Part shown: positions 1-9,499 of the stretch, piece after piece | Position numbering within the stretch: position 1 is the first letter of the stretch | Layout of the letters: every line of letters begins with the position of its first letter | Source: Phytophthora sp. 'mugwort' | Lineage: Eukaryota; Oomycota; Peronosporomycetes; Peronosporales; Peronosporaceae | Length of the DNA: 64,000 nucleotides | NCBI GenBank assembly: GCA_033558025.1 | Contig: JAUCEF010000010.1 | Span: 2,381,001 to 2,445,000, forward strand | Direction: 5' to 3' | Position numbers and translations under genes: made by a program | Notes under the pieces: model-generated | Database searches by the model: none | The model's input: the letters and a program-made list of their open reading frames with translations, nothing else | Told to the model about the DNA's origin: nothing

Positions 1-546
1 ACTAACTACGCCACGAGAAATTAGAAGAATGAGTCCAACGTGTTCAATCTCACACCTCCAGCAGCAAGTGAAGTACTTGCTCGAGTGCCGTGACCTATGC
101 CTGACCCAGTTGTTTCGTGTATCCTCAGCACCTTCGTTGACCAACAAGGTAAGTGAGTGAGCCGGGATACTCACGTCTTCTGTGATCGACCGTGGCCGAC
201 GGCAGCGATCAAAGTCACGAGCTCCATCGACGAAGAGAATAACGGCCGTGTCGTCAAAGCATTCGGGGGCTTCTCCGGTCGGATCAAGTGTGAAATGACC
301 ACCATTTTCTCCCACTCGTGCTGTCCGACAAGTTGCTGGTCGCTCGACCCATCGGGTTCAGTCGTTTTAGCGACCGTCACTGCACCACGCGCAGATCGAC
401 ATCCTCACGCGCTTCAGACTGCAAGTCGCACAGATTCATGGGCATTGCCGCAAGTAGAATCGCTCCAGCTAGCTCCCTTTTTAGACGCTGATGCGGTCAT
501 GTCGACGTCTAAGGGCGCAGAAAGAAACGTTTTAAACACCGTTTGA
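1..546 (+). pseudogene. Decayed partial copy of the neighbouring bZIP-like gene
   Basis: Bases about 25-100 align with about 957-1045 of the intact downstream gene: both keep the code for a VFNLT-type block followed by the shared run ctcgagtgccg. Bases about 245-350 align with about 1365-1465, where GRVVKAFGGFSGR stands against GCLVEAVGEFTGR. The copy has lost its basic region, has several indels, and no frame spans it; the open stretch 157-546 changes register relative to the gene. It lies in the same orientation about 180 bp upstream of the intact copy, so a tandem duplication with decay of one member is the simplest reading. The left end is cut by the window edge. Confidence 0.6.
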
Positions 547-679
547 CGGTCAAACGCTGCTGAAAAGATTTCGTGCTAACGGTACCGTCAAACTTGAAGC
601 CATGCTGGACTGCTGGCGCTTTCTGGCGATTTAAATACGCAACCTTTTTGCGCTGCGGCTCGAGCCTCCCACCGCATCT

Positions 680-695
680 GATCATTTCCAGATTT
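680..695 (+). promoter_or_regulatory. Oomycete initiator-like element of the bZIP-like gene
   Basis: GATCATTTCCAGATTT matches most of the oomycete initiator consensus GCTCATTYYNCAWTTT and ends 26 bases before the ATG at 722. The spacing is typical for oomycete genes, which have short leaders, and supports 722 as the start codon. Confidence 0.4.
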
Positions 696-721
696 CTCTG
701 CGAGTCCCGCGTGGTATCGCG

Positions 722-1633
722 ATGAATATCTCTGCGCTGTTATGTTCGCCGGTTGAAACCGAGTCGGCACTGGCCTCTCCCAGTAACGATATACGCCTTT
801 GCCGGGTTGCTATGTGCGACCGCCCACGCGCACGAGCACCTCCGCCCAAGAAGCGGCACTTTCGCAATACTACCAAGATTGTACCGGATGACCAGCGCAA
901 ACGTCCGTATCGGATGAGTGTGAGCCAAAAGAAGAGCCGTCAAGAGTTCCAACAGCACGAATCCAAGGTGTTTAACCTCACGCTCGATATTAATGAGCTT
1001 AAGCAGCAAGTTCAGTACCTGCTCGAGTGCCGAGATCTGCAGATCACGTGTCTTTTGCAGACCCGTCAACGGCTCGAGACGCAAGTGTTACGGACAGTAG
1101 ATAAGATCCTTTTTGGTGGGAGCGACAGGCCTCGATCGGGTGACGAAGGCTGCAGCTTCTCGAGGATGTTCATGGAACAATCGGACGGATCGGCGCCTTC
1201 TAACGGCGTCTACGAGTTCTGTCTGCAGCTTGACAAGCCAAACTTTAATCATCGGTCCTGCACTATTGCTACGACTCAAGTGATGGTCGTCGTCGAGGAA
1301 GACCCTGACGGTGACAACGACGAAGCGGCGCAAGTCCGTAAGATTTGCCGTGAACCTGGTGGCTGCCTCGTTGAAGCCGTAGGGGAGTTCACGGGAAGAT
1401 TCACGCGCCAGATCATCGTGTCCATGTTCCCTCACGTGCTTAGCGACGAGCTGATGGTGGCGCAGATTATCGGACTGACCATCACATGCCCGGCGCGGCT
1501 ACTGCTGTATTTCAACGCCCACAGAACGATCATCCGTCAGGTCGCCCAAGCCGATGTCTTCGTGGCTTTAGCTGCGTTGGAGCAGGCCAAACCACGAGAG
1601 TTTGCTGCGATCATGGGCGCGGCTGCCGCGTAG
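722..1633 (+). CDS. bZIP-like transcription factor, oomycete-specific type
   Basis: This 303-residue frame has no stop and begins at the first ATG after an initiator-like promoter. Residues about 60-120 carry a basic stretch (KKSRQEF) and then a heptad-like run (VFNLTLDINELKQQVQYLL) that resembles the basic region and leucine zipper of the expanded oomycete bZIP families. The basic region is degenerate compared with classical bZIPs and lacks a clear N-x-x-A-A/S-x-x-C/S-R core, so DNA contact residues may differ. The remaining 180 residues resemble no domain I can name; they include an acidic stretch (EEDPDGDNDEAA) and an alanine-rich end. A nuclear regulatory role is inferred from the family resemblance only. 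The neighbour at 1-546 is a broken duplicate. An alternative start is the in-frame ATG at 812. Confidence 0.5.
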   Translation: MNISALLCSPVETESALASPSNDIRLCRVAMCDRPRARAPPPKKRHFRNTTKIVPDDQRKRPYRMSVSQKKSRQEFQQHESKVFNLTLDINELKQQVQYLLECRDLQITCLLQTRQRLETQVLRTVDKILFGGSDRPRSGDEGCSFSRMFMEQSDGSAPSNGVYEFCLQLDKPNFNHRSCTIATTQVMVVVEEDPDGDNDEAAQVRKICREPGGCLVEAVGEFTGRFTRQIIVSMFPHVLSDELMVAQIIGLTITCPARLLLYFNAHRTIIRQVAQADVFVALAALEQAKPREFAAIMGAAAA

Positions 1634-2075
1634 GAAGATGCTTGGGACTCGTGTTGGCGATGAGGAGGTGGAATCAAGGAGATTTCTGTCGCAAGAGCCC
1701 CCATATGATACGATAAAAATGCAACGGGTTTGTATACGAAATCTTGATTTTTTTTTAAAGAGATTCGCATATTCAGCGTAGCTATTGGTAGGATACGGTT
1801 CAATCGCCGTGGGACTAAGTGCCCTCCCTACAAGATGGGGGCACGCAGTATTTGTTAACTCTTAAGAGCATTCCCACCCGTTCCAACAAAACTCCGACCA
1901 GCTTATATTTGACCGCAGGATAGCGTTAGAAAAGTTTTGGCTTCGCACCGGTTCGACAAAGTACGGACCAAATTCCGTCGACAGTCATCCAGCGGCGGTC
2001 CTTCAGCCAAATCTAGCGGGCATATAGCCAGCGCCACCTCGGTTGAGTAAACACTTCTTCATTTGCCGCCTCGAG
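1634..2075. other. Intergenic, nothing recognised
   Basis: This is the 3' flank of the bZIP-like gene. It is AT-rich, with short open frames on both strands but no family resemblance or repeat that I can support. Confidence 0.5.
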
Positions 2076-2166
2076 ATGCCGGCTCGAAAGAAAGCAGCGC
2101 GGGGAAAAACTATCACCATGTGGAACACCTGGAACTGGCCAAGGCCTATGTCAGTAGTAACTTCTA
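2076..2166 (+). pseudogene. N-terminal scrap of a repeat-associated DNA-binding protein
   Basis: An ATG opens MPARKKAARGK. After a one-base change of register the frame continues KNYHHVEHLELAKAYVSS and then meets a stop. This resembles the N terminus of the Myb/NAM-like proteins that accompany DNA transposons in Phytophthora genomes. It is only about 30 codons and frame-shifted, so it is a relic. The family call is from memory of the pattern and is weak. Confidence 0.3.
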
Positions 2167-2544
2167 GAACATTTCGTGTAGGTTTTTTTAGTTTATGCTG
2201 GTAATTCTTATCTTAATTCAGTATCGAGAGTAGGCGTAGACGTTTGTAACGGATTTTACCGAATAGTGCCCGGGTTTATAATATTTTGAGCCCCCTCTCA
2301 AGTCATCAATTTTGAAAGGGGAGGGTTCTAATTTGTGGAGGTCTTTTAATACTTGTTCAAAACTGCTAATGGGTACACATATCGACGAAGATATGGCCTG
2401 TGAACAGAAATGCGATCCCATACAAAATCTCAGTGCAAGCGCAGACTACAAAGGACGTTGGTTATGGCCTATCATCGTGATTGGTTTTTAATTATCTTTG
2501 TTTTGACGAATAGGCGCCAAAAAATTGACCTCCTTCAGAATTAT

Positions 2545-3641
2545 GTATAGACTCGCTGCCACTGGCGACTTACAAGCTCTTCAGTTGACGAACCGCTATC
2601 TGGCAGTTGTACCGTTGAACTTCGTCGATGTACCAACTTGAAACATTTGTAAGTTTATCGTTTGATTTATTGTATCCCTCGTTTTTCGAAACTAAAACTT
2701 TTTTTCAACAATTATTTGTAATAGATCGCTGGCGGACACGCACACGCAGACATTCCTCGATTGGATAGGCGAGTTCACGAAACTCGAATTTCTGTACGCA
2801 AAATCTGTTGATCCGAGATCGTAAGAAAAAAAATCTTAGAATTATTTATATGTTTTATTTAGGCACATCGAAAGCAAGTTTTCGAGTCCCGTGGTCGCGT
2901 TGCGAGTTGACATGTTCGACGGGATGGCCTCGCTCACATTGATCCACTTTACGGGGTTCATTTCGATGGCAAAGTTGCCATCGTTCTGGGGCCTCACAAA
3001 CCTCAAATTCCTCACATTGGCGTGCTTTCTGCGTCTTGACGAAGTCCCCGACTTGAAACATGTGCGCAATCTCGAGCGTCTGGTCTTGGCGTCCATGTCA
3101 GCAATGGAAAGTCCTGCCGGACAGTCCTGCCGGACTTTCCATTGCTGACATGGACGCCAAGTCCTGCCGGACTTGTCACCTTTGACGCATCTTAAGTCGT
3201 TCGCGGCGTCTGATCGTGGAGCTTGGTACTGCAACGGATTCTTAGGAGACTGTAAGCTTAAAGATGCCAAATGTGGAGTTCATCCAGTCTGGGGAGCCCC
3301 GCAGTGTCCTGTTTGGCTCCCGATCGTACGGATAAAATTGCTACAGTCGCGACACTTGAAGCGGTGGCAAAATTTAGCACAACGACCTGTGGTCCCGTAC
3401 TGGGGCCAGGTGTCCTGGAGGGGCCTCCGACACTAGACCTCATGGCTCCGTGCAATGGTACAATGTACCGGCAATGTCCTCGAGATGATAAAGTGGAGTC
3501 CATGTTCTATAATGCACGATTCATGGGCATCGCGTGTACGACAAACCCGTATCCGACAGAAATGCGACGTCGACAAATTGCACAACATGTAGGAGACACT
3601 TATGACCAAAAGTAGAAGCTTGGCTTGGATGCAAGTTGTAG
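2545..3641 (+). pseudogene. Leucine-rich-repeat protein gene, frameshifted and split
   Basis: Exonic pieces read as LRRs: LQALQLTNRYL, then CTNLKHLSLADT, FLDWIGEFTKLEFLYA, LPSFWGLTNLKFLTLACF and LKHVRNLERLVLA. A cysteine-rich end follows, with CNGFLGDCKL, SCLAPDRTDKIATVAT and FMGIACTTNPYPTEMRRRQIA. This order is that of a large oomycete LRR surface/secreted family. Two introns fit: 2649-2724 (GTAAGT...TAG) and 2821-2862 (GTAAGA...TAG); both preserve the frame. The gene is broken by a register change near 2625, a 51-base palindromic insertion at 3121-3171 that brings in stop TGA 3146-3148, a register change near 3290, and another near 3610, after which the old ending AWLGCKL reaches a stop at 3639-3641. 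The 5' start was not found. Confidence 0.7.
3085..3161. repeat. Perfect 30-bp inverted repeat inside the LRR pseudogene
   Basis: Arms 3085-3114 and 3132-3161 are exact reverse complements around a 17-base loop. The 13-base unit around agtcctgccgga occurs three times (about 3109, 3122 and 3159). The right arm copies the coding sequence just upstream in reverse, and the flanking repeat brackets it, which is the signature of a fold-back template switch during replication. Confidence 0.9.
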
Positions 3642-3831
3642 CTTCAACTTTGACATAAAACTGGATAAAACTACTGTTTTTTTTTTACAATAATTGGAGC
3701 AAAATACAACTTTTTCCATTTTCTTTCGACCCAACTACATGTAGCTGCCTATTTCAATACTTAAAATGGCTTCACACGTCGCTTAATTCTCGCCTCCCGT
3801 CTGCGGCTCGTCTTCTTCACTCTTCGCTTGG

Positions 3832-4374
3832 TCAGTCACCACCTGACGACGACAGGTCCAATGGTTGTGAGGGGTTTTCGACCGTCGGTGCTTCAATCTC
3901 CGAGCCAATTTCCTCTTGATCCGTGGACGAGTCTCCGACGGTGGCATTGCCAAAGTCTCCACTACCACTTCCACCTCCGTGACTCGGAGGTGGCTGCACA
4001 CGATTCTTGTAACAACTGATCTTCTCCTTGCACTTCTCTTTGTCCTTACTGAACATGCACCACGTGGACGACTTGAGTGAGCACCAGCCGTAGCCGATCG
4101 AGCTCCAGCCGAACTGAGACTCCATTGAAATGGCCTCGTTCCCGGCGTCACTCGTTGTTATCGCCAGCGTCATCGTGTCGTCGCCCCCGTTGCTACTCAG
4201 CGCAAACACGTCGACGACAGCGATGCATCCGACGAAGAGCGCGACGGCGCCGACGACTCCGAACAAAGTGCGGATGGCTCGACGTCTCTGTCTCATCGCG
4301 GTAGCGTCACGTTGCGCTGCTTGCTGGTACGCAGACAACAGCATCGCCGCCTCCTCCCCACGTTCGGCCCTCAT
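3832..4374 (-). CDS. Small type II membrane protein, conserved oomycete type
   Basis: The first ATG of the open frame is at 4374, giving 180 residues; the upstream part of the frame has only a GTG. A charged cytosolic N terminus (residues 1-33, ending in RQRRRAIR) is followed by one hydrophobic span, residues about 34-58, and no cleavage site is evident, so a signal-anchor is likely. The exterior part has a short cysteine cluster (YGWCSLKSSTWCMFSKDKEKC and a following SCYKN), then a glycine/serine/acidic low-complexity tail. I do not recognise a named family. Just past the stop another frame continues QAKSEEDEPQTGGEN to a stop at about 3783, so the tail may once have been longer or a frameshift may have shortened it. 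No initiator motif was found upstream. Confidence 0.55.
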   Translation of the reverse strand: MRAERGEEAAMLLSAYQQAAQRDATAMRQRRRAIRTLFGVVGAVALFVGCIAVVDVFALSSNGGDDTMTLAITTSDAGNEAISMESQFGWSSIGYGWCSLKSSTWCMFSKDKEKCKEKISCYKNRVQPPPSHGGGSGSGDFGNATVGDSSTDQEEIGSEIEAPTVENPSQPLDLSSSGGD

Positions 4375-4439
4375 GATGGAATTCTTTTCGGATGTCACCA
4401 ACGGATCAAGTCGAACTATGGATCGGATCACACTCGCTT

Positions 4440-4979
4440 GATATTTTATCCATGAAGATCCCGTTAGGCCATGAACGGCTCACAAGCGCTGAGGATCAGA
4501 GCCAAAGAGACGCTTGAGACCCTTCTTCAAAGTGACGGACCCCCAAGTGACCTCGACCGCTCATTTCGCGAAAACGTGCCCTTTGGAAACAGATCCACCA
4601 AGGGGTTGGAGACGCCGCATCTTGATGAGGTTCATGGAGGAACTACTTGTTACGGTCTTAATACGGAGGAATATTGAAATCCGTAAATTTTCGTTTTAAG
4701 AATCTTCGCCGTAACGCTGGAATCGATGAAATACAAATTTGTAATACATGAAAGAAAGCTGCATTCACACTGCGTCGTTGTGTTCTGAGGTATTCCATTA
4801 GTATACGTGATGGGGATTAGATCATCGAGGTGCCTTTGAAGTCGAGGACGACTATGAAGCGTAAAACTTATGAGTTTGTCAATGGTCAAAGTTTCGCAAC
4901 TTTTCGATGGCAGGGTTGAAAGTTTTGCACAAGAAAAAATATTCTAGTGATAAAAAACACTGCAAGCAACTCGGTCACG
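4440..4979. other. Intergenic, nothing recognised
   Basis: AT-rich sequence with small overlapping frames on both strands. None resembles a family and no repeat structure is visible. Confidence 0.4.
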
Positions 4980-5230
4980 TGTATTGAAAGGAAAAGTTAG
5001 GTAAAGACTACTGGAAGGGAATGGCCGGGCAGCAAAGAAAGAGACGAGTTAGTGTGAAGCAGGTAGAGACTTGTCACGCTGGAGGAATATGGGAAAGTGA
5101 TTAAGCATAGGCAGCGTTTGGACAATATACATTGACACTTGATTAAGATGTGCAGCCACGCGGCAACGATAATTGTCCAAATGTATTGTAGCCAAAGTCA
5201 CTGCTGCATACTTGATTACGAGAAGCTCCT
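4980..5230. repeat. Possible LTR fragment related to the flank of the first Copia element
   Basis: Bases about 5060-5110 (cttgtcacgctggaggaatatgggaaagtgatta) resemble bases about 13667-13705 (tttgtcacgtctggggaacataggaaatgatta). The second site lies just outside the gag of the minus-strand Copia relic, where its 5' LTR should be. The rest of this stretch has no coding resemblance. A remnant LTR is possible but the match is short. Confidence 0.25.
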
Positions 5231-5231
5231 G

Positions 5232-5735
5232 TTAGTTTTTTAAAAAGAAACGATCATCTTGAGAGTCGCCGACTTCATTGCATGCCGTTAGAAAGACTTT
5301 TCTCGCAGATGTTACACGTAGGGAGATAAAGTCAGTTTTGATGTAGCCTTCGGTTAGTGCTGTGATGCACCGATGCTTAAGTGTGTGCCTTGCGAACAAG
5401 GTCGTCAGCTCTTCAGCGACCTCTCTGTCCTTGGGTACATGCAACCTGGTGCTCGCCGCCTTTTACAGCGAGGTTATCTTCGTTCCGGACTGCAACTTGA
5501 CCACTGCGCGTTCAAAAGAGCGTTGTAGACGATCGGCGTTTGTACTTAGGTAGCGCTCGATGCAGTGGTCGAACAGGTCGCGCACTTCCAGCACGGCCAG
5601 TGTCTTGTTCCGAAGCTTGAGCGTGGCGCTGTCCATCTTCATCAAGTCCTTCAACAGCTCCGTCACATCCATCGCCTCCGTCGCCGTCAGCATCAGCTTG
5701 TCCACGCCGCACATTACTACTGGCTTCGTGCTCAT
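5232..5735 (-). pseudogene. hAT transposase C-terminal fragment
   Basis: The minus-strand frame 5735-5463 contains VLEVRDLFDHCIERYL and SFERAVVKLQSG. These match in spacing the hAT segment in the neighbouring plus-strand relic (LLDVRLLYEHVVKHYP ... DFENGITKVLAG). It continues in another register down to 5232. There is no start context and no catalytic core, so it is a decayed piece. It lies back to back with the longer hAT relic, in opposite orientation. Confidence 0.4.
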
Positions 5736-5950
5736 TTGCCACAGAGATGAAATAAGCTCATCTCAACGTTTCAGCTTCTTCGTCGTGCTACTCCACCTGA
5801 TCTCGTTCTTAAACTTCGGATGCGCGCCAGTCACCATAGCAGGGCTCCGCAAAAATCAATATCAGTTATAGTAATTTCCCGTATCTTACTGCAATAACTA
5901 ATTCACCTCCTACCCTTTGAGCAACTCACCGCCAAAATCTATAGAAAAGA

Positions 5951-7591
5951 ATGGCACCAACCAAGCAATGTTATCCACCCAATGACGAAAACTACTCCGG
6001 GGCCTTCATGCTGGTTATTTTGCAATCGTTGTTCAACCGCATACTACACCACACCAACCTCAAGTTACCCCCCGCCTCCATTCCCCCAAGATCTCTCGCT
6101 TCCGCGCTCTTCGTTCCTGAGGACGGAGACTATTACCACTGCCGTCTTTGCTTCCAGCGCCGAAAGCAAGCCCGTGACACTGGGTATACAAACCTAGTGG
6201 AACACCTCGTACGCTGCCACGCCAGCACGTGTGAGGATGAGTTTCGCTCCACCCAACAACGCGAGGGAAGCCTCGACACGTTCTTGAATGGAGTGAGTTC
6301 TCGCGGAACATCTATCACTGGCTCGATTGGATAATCATGGAGAATCGCGAGCTGAGCATGTGTGAAAAGGTGTAAACGCGTAAGTCCACGATCCTGAGAT
6401 CCGTGAGTGTCAACATGCTCAAGAAACAAGTGTTTGGACTGGAGGAGGTTGTGCATAAGAGCGTCAAAGCGCGATTGTCCGGTAAGAAAGTTGGTTTCGT
6501 AATTGACGCTTGGACGGAAGACGGAACTAATTTTGTGGCTGTCATCGCCATCACCGATAAAGACAAGTTCTTACTGTGTTTCTCGATCTTGATGGACGAA
6601 TCCGACATGAGCTCGGACGCGATCATCGAGCTGCTTGATAATCTGGTCGACACCTACGGAATTGATGCCTCCCAGCTCTGCTTCTACATGTGTGACCATG
6701 CGTTGGTGAATGTTGCTATCGCAAAGAAGACCCAAGCTCCAATGATTGGATGTGCTAGTCATCGGATGAATTTGGCGATGCAAGCTCTTATAGGGAGCAC
6801 GGTGATATGTTGGGGAAGGTACAGCTATTGATGACGAAGCTGAACACGATCAAGAATCGGGACCACCTTCGGGAGGTCGACGCACTCATGCACGTCTTTC
6901 GCAATATCACGCGCTGGAGTAGCACGTTTGCTATGATAGACTGTTACTTCACGATTTACTGCAAGCTAGACCGTGTCGACGATGATCTGGCCGACTATAT
7001 CCCGTCCACGGGAGAATGTTAGTTTGAAGGCTCTTCATGATGATCTGAAGAACTGGAGAGTGCAGACAAGAAGCTTCAGACAGACTCTGTGACTTTGCTA
7101 GACGTTCGACTTCTTTATGAGCATGTGGTGAAGCACTACCCCATTACAAGCACGCACCTGGCTGCTTTTGCCTTCGTGGTGAAATTTCCTGATTTTGAAA
7201 ACGGCATTACCAAGGTCCTTGCTGGGATAGAGCGGTCTCTTACGCGTGCCGAGCGTAATGCTGTGTCAAAGCTCCTGCATTCTGGTGACCCATCCGAGCT
7301 ACTGAAAGAAGAACAGTTCTCAGAGGTCACGAAGAAACGCTCTTTCGCAGAAGAAGCGCTGACTATAGAGACAGCAACGCCTACTCGCGTCGATTTAAAG
7401 TGGATTCCTCCAACTTCTAATGATGTTGAAAGTCTTTTTTCTCGTGCCGGTATCGTCTACTCACGTACGCGCAGTCTAAACCAATGACTCTCGAAACTAT
7501 GATGTTTCTGCAGTATAATCGGAGCTTGTGTGACTCAAGTGCAGTTGCTCAAGCTGTCGAAAACAACAAGAAGAAGCGACGTGTAGATTAG
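5951..7591 (+). pseudogene. hAT-family transposase, frameshifted
   Basis: Four consecutive pieces in changing frames read as one hAT transposase. 5951-6334 has a BED-type zinc finger (YYHCRLCFQRRK ... LVEHLVRCH, C-x2-C then H-x4/5-H). 6403-6831 has the RNase H-like core start (GFVIDAWTEDGTNF), CDHALVNVAIAKK and IGCASHRMNLAMQ. 6807-7022 has RNITRWSSTFAM. 7089-7591 has the C-terminal dimerisation block (WIPPTSNDVESLFSRAG) and ends LETMMFLQYNRSL ... KKKRRVD. The product would be a cut-and-paste transposase, but at least three frameshifts and a stop after SITGSIG make it inactive. A CAGGGCTCCGC sequence at about 5839 is a candidate left terminus; no matching right terminus or 8-bp duplication was found. 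Confidence 0.75.
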
Positions 7592-8480
7592 TTTGGTATG
7601 ACAGCGAGGTGCTGATTTGACACATCATGGATAATCGAAAAATACCTAGTACTATGTCTGCTTTTTGTATTGTTCGCAATATGATAATAGGTGTTAATAA
7701 TAGATGGCTTGATGGTACTGACTCGTGGGGTACAGGACTTGTGGTAATTCAATGGAACGGATGTGCGCAGCGGGAGGGTGGTTCTCAGGGTAACCCCCCC
7801 CCCCCCTCCTGATGCCAGTGCCCGCACCTGCTTAGCTTAGTTCCGTAGTTTTCTTGATGGTGAGATATGGCGGCGACGAGTCGTTAGTGATGGATAGCTC
7901 CACGATGCTCACGATGCTTCGTCATACCCTAAATTTCCTGTCATTGACAACTTGCACCTGCACGCTGTTTCAGCCAAAACATCTCAAATTCGTTATTGTC
8001 GCTTTTGACAGGATCTCGTAAAAACCCATCTGCTACTCACAAAATACTGTGTACCACTCTAAAATTGTTTTGTCGTGAGGGGTTTTCGGCATGCCGCCCA
8101 AATGAACTCACAGTAGTTTCGAACGTTAAGCCATAAGTGCCGAGGTTACCTCCGCCTGGGACGCTGGGTAGTCACTTGGACAAGGCCTATGGTTAGTTGA
8201 TAGCCGACTTAGTGAATATGGGGGTGAAGGTAGTTGTACTTAGGTGCACTATTTTATTATTCTTTTGTGTCCTCATCAACTTCAGTACTACCGGTAACGG
8301 AGTCCACAACGTCGTCTTTGTCAGTCAGAGTGCTCTTAGAAGTGACGTTAACCACAGAGCTTCTCAAGCTGAGTTAGAACGTCGTCAACAGCAATTTGCA
8401 ACTCGGAGGCCTCCATCTAATCCTGGGGCTCCACAGCAGGAGTACTCTCGTTTAGCATGCACTTCCTATATCCGGCACTA
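7592..8480. other. Intergenic, no gene recognised
   Basis: The stretch contains a C15 homopolymer near 7794-7809 and scattered small frames. A 94-codon plus-strand frame at 8197-8481 has a hydrophobic stretch but no family resemblance or start context and is not called. Confidence 0.4.
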
Positions 8481-8509
8481 ACGACGCGAGCAGGGATGTC
8501 GTCCCAGGC

Positions 8510-9150
8510 CTGACTCGCCCACTTCACTACTATTTTCTCATGTCGGTGCCTTCATAGCGAACATTGCATCCGTCGAGCCATCTCTATGCTCACGTAGCTG
8601 GTCCTGTAGGTGACGTACCCAAACCTTACGCAGACGATCCTTCACTGGCTTGATCCACACGACGTCCGCTGGCTGACAAAGCCACGTCAGACCCGGAGGG
8701 ACCTTGACGAGCACGATGTTGATACTCACCGCGTACTCGACAACTTCAGGCACCCAGTGACCGCTGAAGTCGTCGAGCAAGAGCATGATGGTGGGGCTGG
8801 ACAGATGGCGGTCGCTAAAGTGGAAGCGCAGGAACTCGATCGTCAGCGCACCGCTCCACCACGTAGTCTTGTTCGCGTAGATCTGCAACTTGTACTTCTT
8901 CTGCAGAGGCTCGTCTTCCAGACGTAGTGTCCGAACCCATGGCGCAGCTGGGTGTTGGCGGCGCGGGTCTCTGGTTGCGCTGCTGGGACAGACTTCAGCA
9001 CCAAGAACAACGGGTACTTGCCGTCGCTCATGGCACCTAGCAGCACGAAATTGCCAATACTGTTAGCTAACCCGGCCCGCTCTTCGTTACTGCGGTTAGT
9101 GACTACCTCCCAAGCGCACTGTAATCATTTCCGCTGGCGTCCACCAATGT
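8510..9150 (-). pseudogene. pogo/Tigger-like (DDE_1) transposase fragment
   Basis: Reading leftward, MLLGAMSDGKYPLFLVLKSV leads, after a frameshift near 8870, into LQIYANKTTWWSG, then MLLLDDFSGHWVPEVVEYA and PPGLTWLCQPADVVWIKPVK. The LLDDFSGHW block with a following QPAD is the central catalytic aspartate region of DDE_1 transposases (Tc1/mariner superfamily). The N-terminal helix-turn-helix part and the far C terminus are not recognisable. The frameshift and missing ends make it a relic. Confidence 0.6.
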
Positions 9151-9329
9151 AATTATCGCATTGAGGGCCAAATAGATATTGTTATTGGGCTTGACAATTT
9201 TTTCAGTATTTTTACTGCAATGAAAAGTGGCACAACGCTGGATGTAAGGCTCGGAAGAAATGTAAAGGCTCTGAGTCTGGCCTACTGCATAATCATGCAG
9301 ACCATGGATCGCCTCCATGGCGCCCTAGT

Positions 9330-9413
9330 GAATGTTGCTGGTGGCTACACACTGCAGTTTCAGCTGCAATACTAGTGCTGGCGGCTACACAGGGCACCTT
9401 TCAGCTGCGAGAC
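9330..9413 (+). repeat. Imperfect tandem duplication of about 42 bases
   Basis: The unit gctggtggctacacactgc...gcaatactagt is followed directly by gctggcggctacacagggc...gcgagactagt. It lies at the left edge of Copia-1. Confidence 0.6.
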
Positions 9414-9499
9414 TAGTCGAGTCCACCGAGATGACTCTAGTGTCGTAATATCACCGACTTGAGTTACTACCAGCTCAAAGGAGTTGTGCGGGTGGTAAC

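Noticed and set aside
4980..5230. A full solo LTR.
   Set aside because: Only about 45 bases resemble the flank of Copia-1 and no TG...CA ends or target duplication were found; kept only as a low-confidence repeat.
8197..8481. 94-codon frame with an N-terminal hydrophobic run.
   Set aside because: No signal-peptide-like start, no homologous pattern, and transposon debris on both sides.
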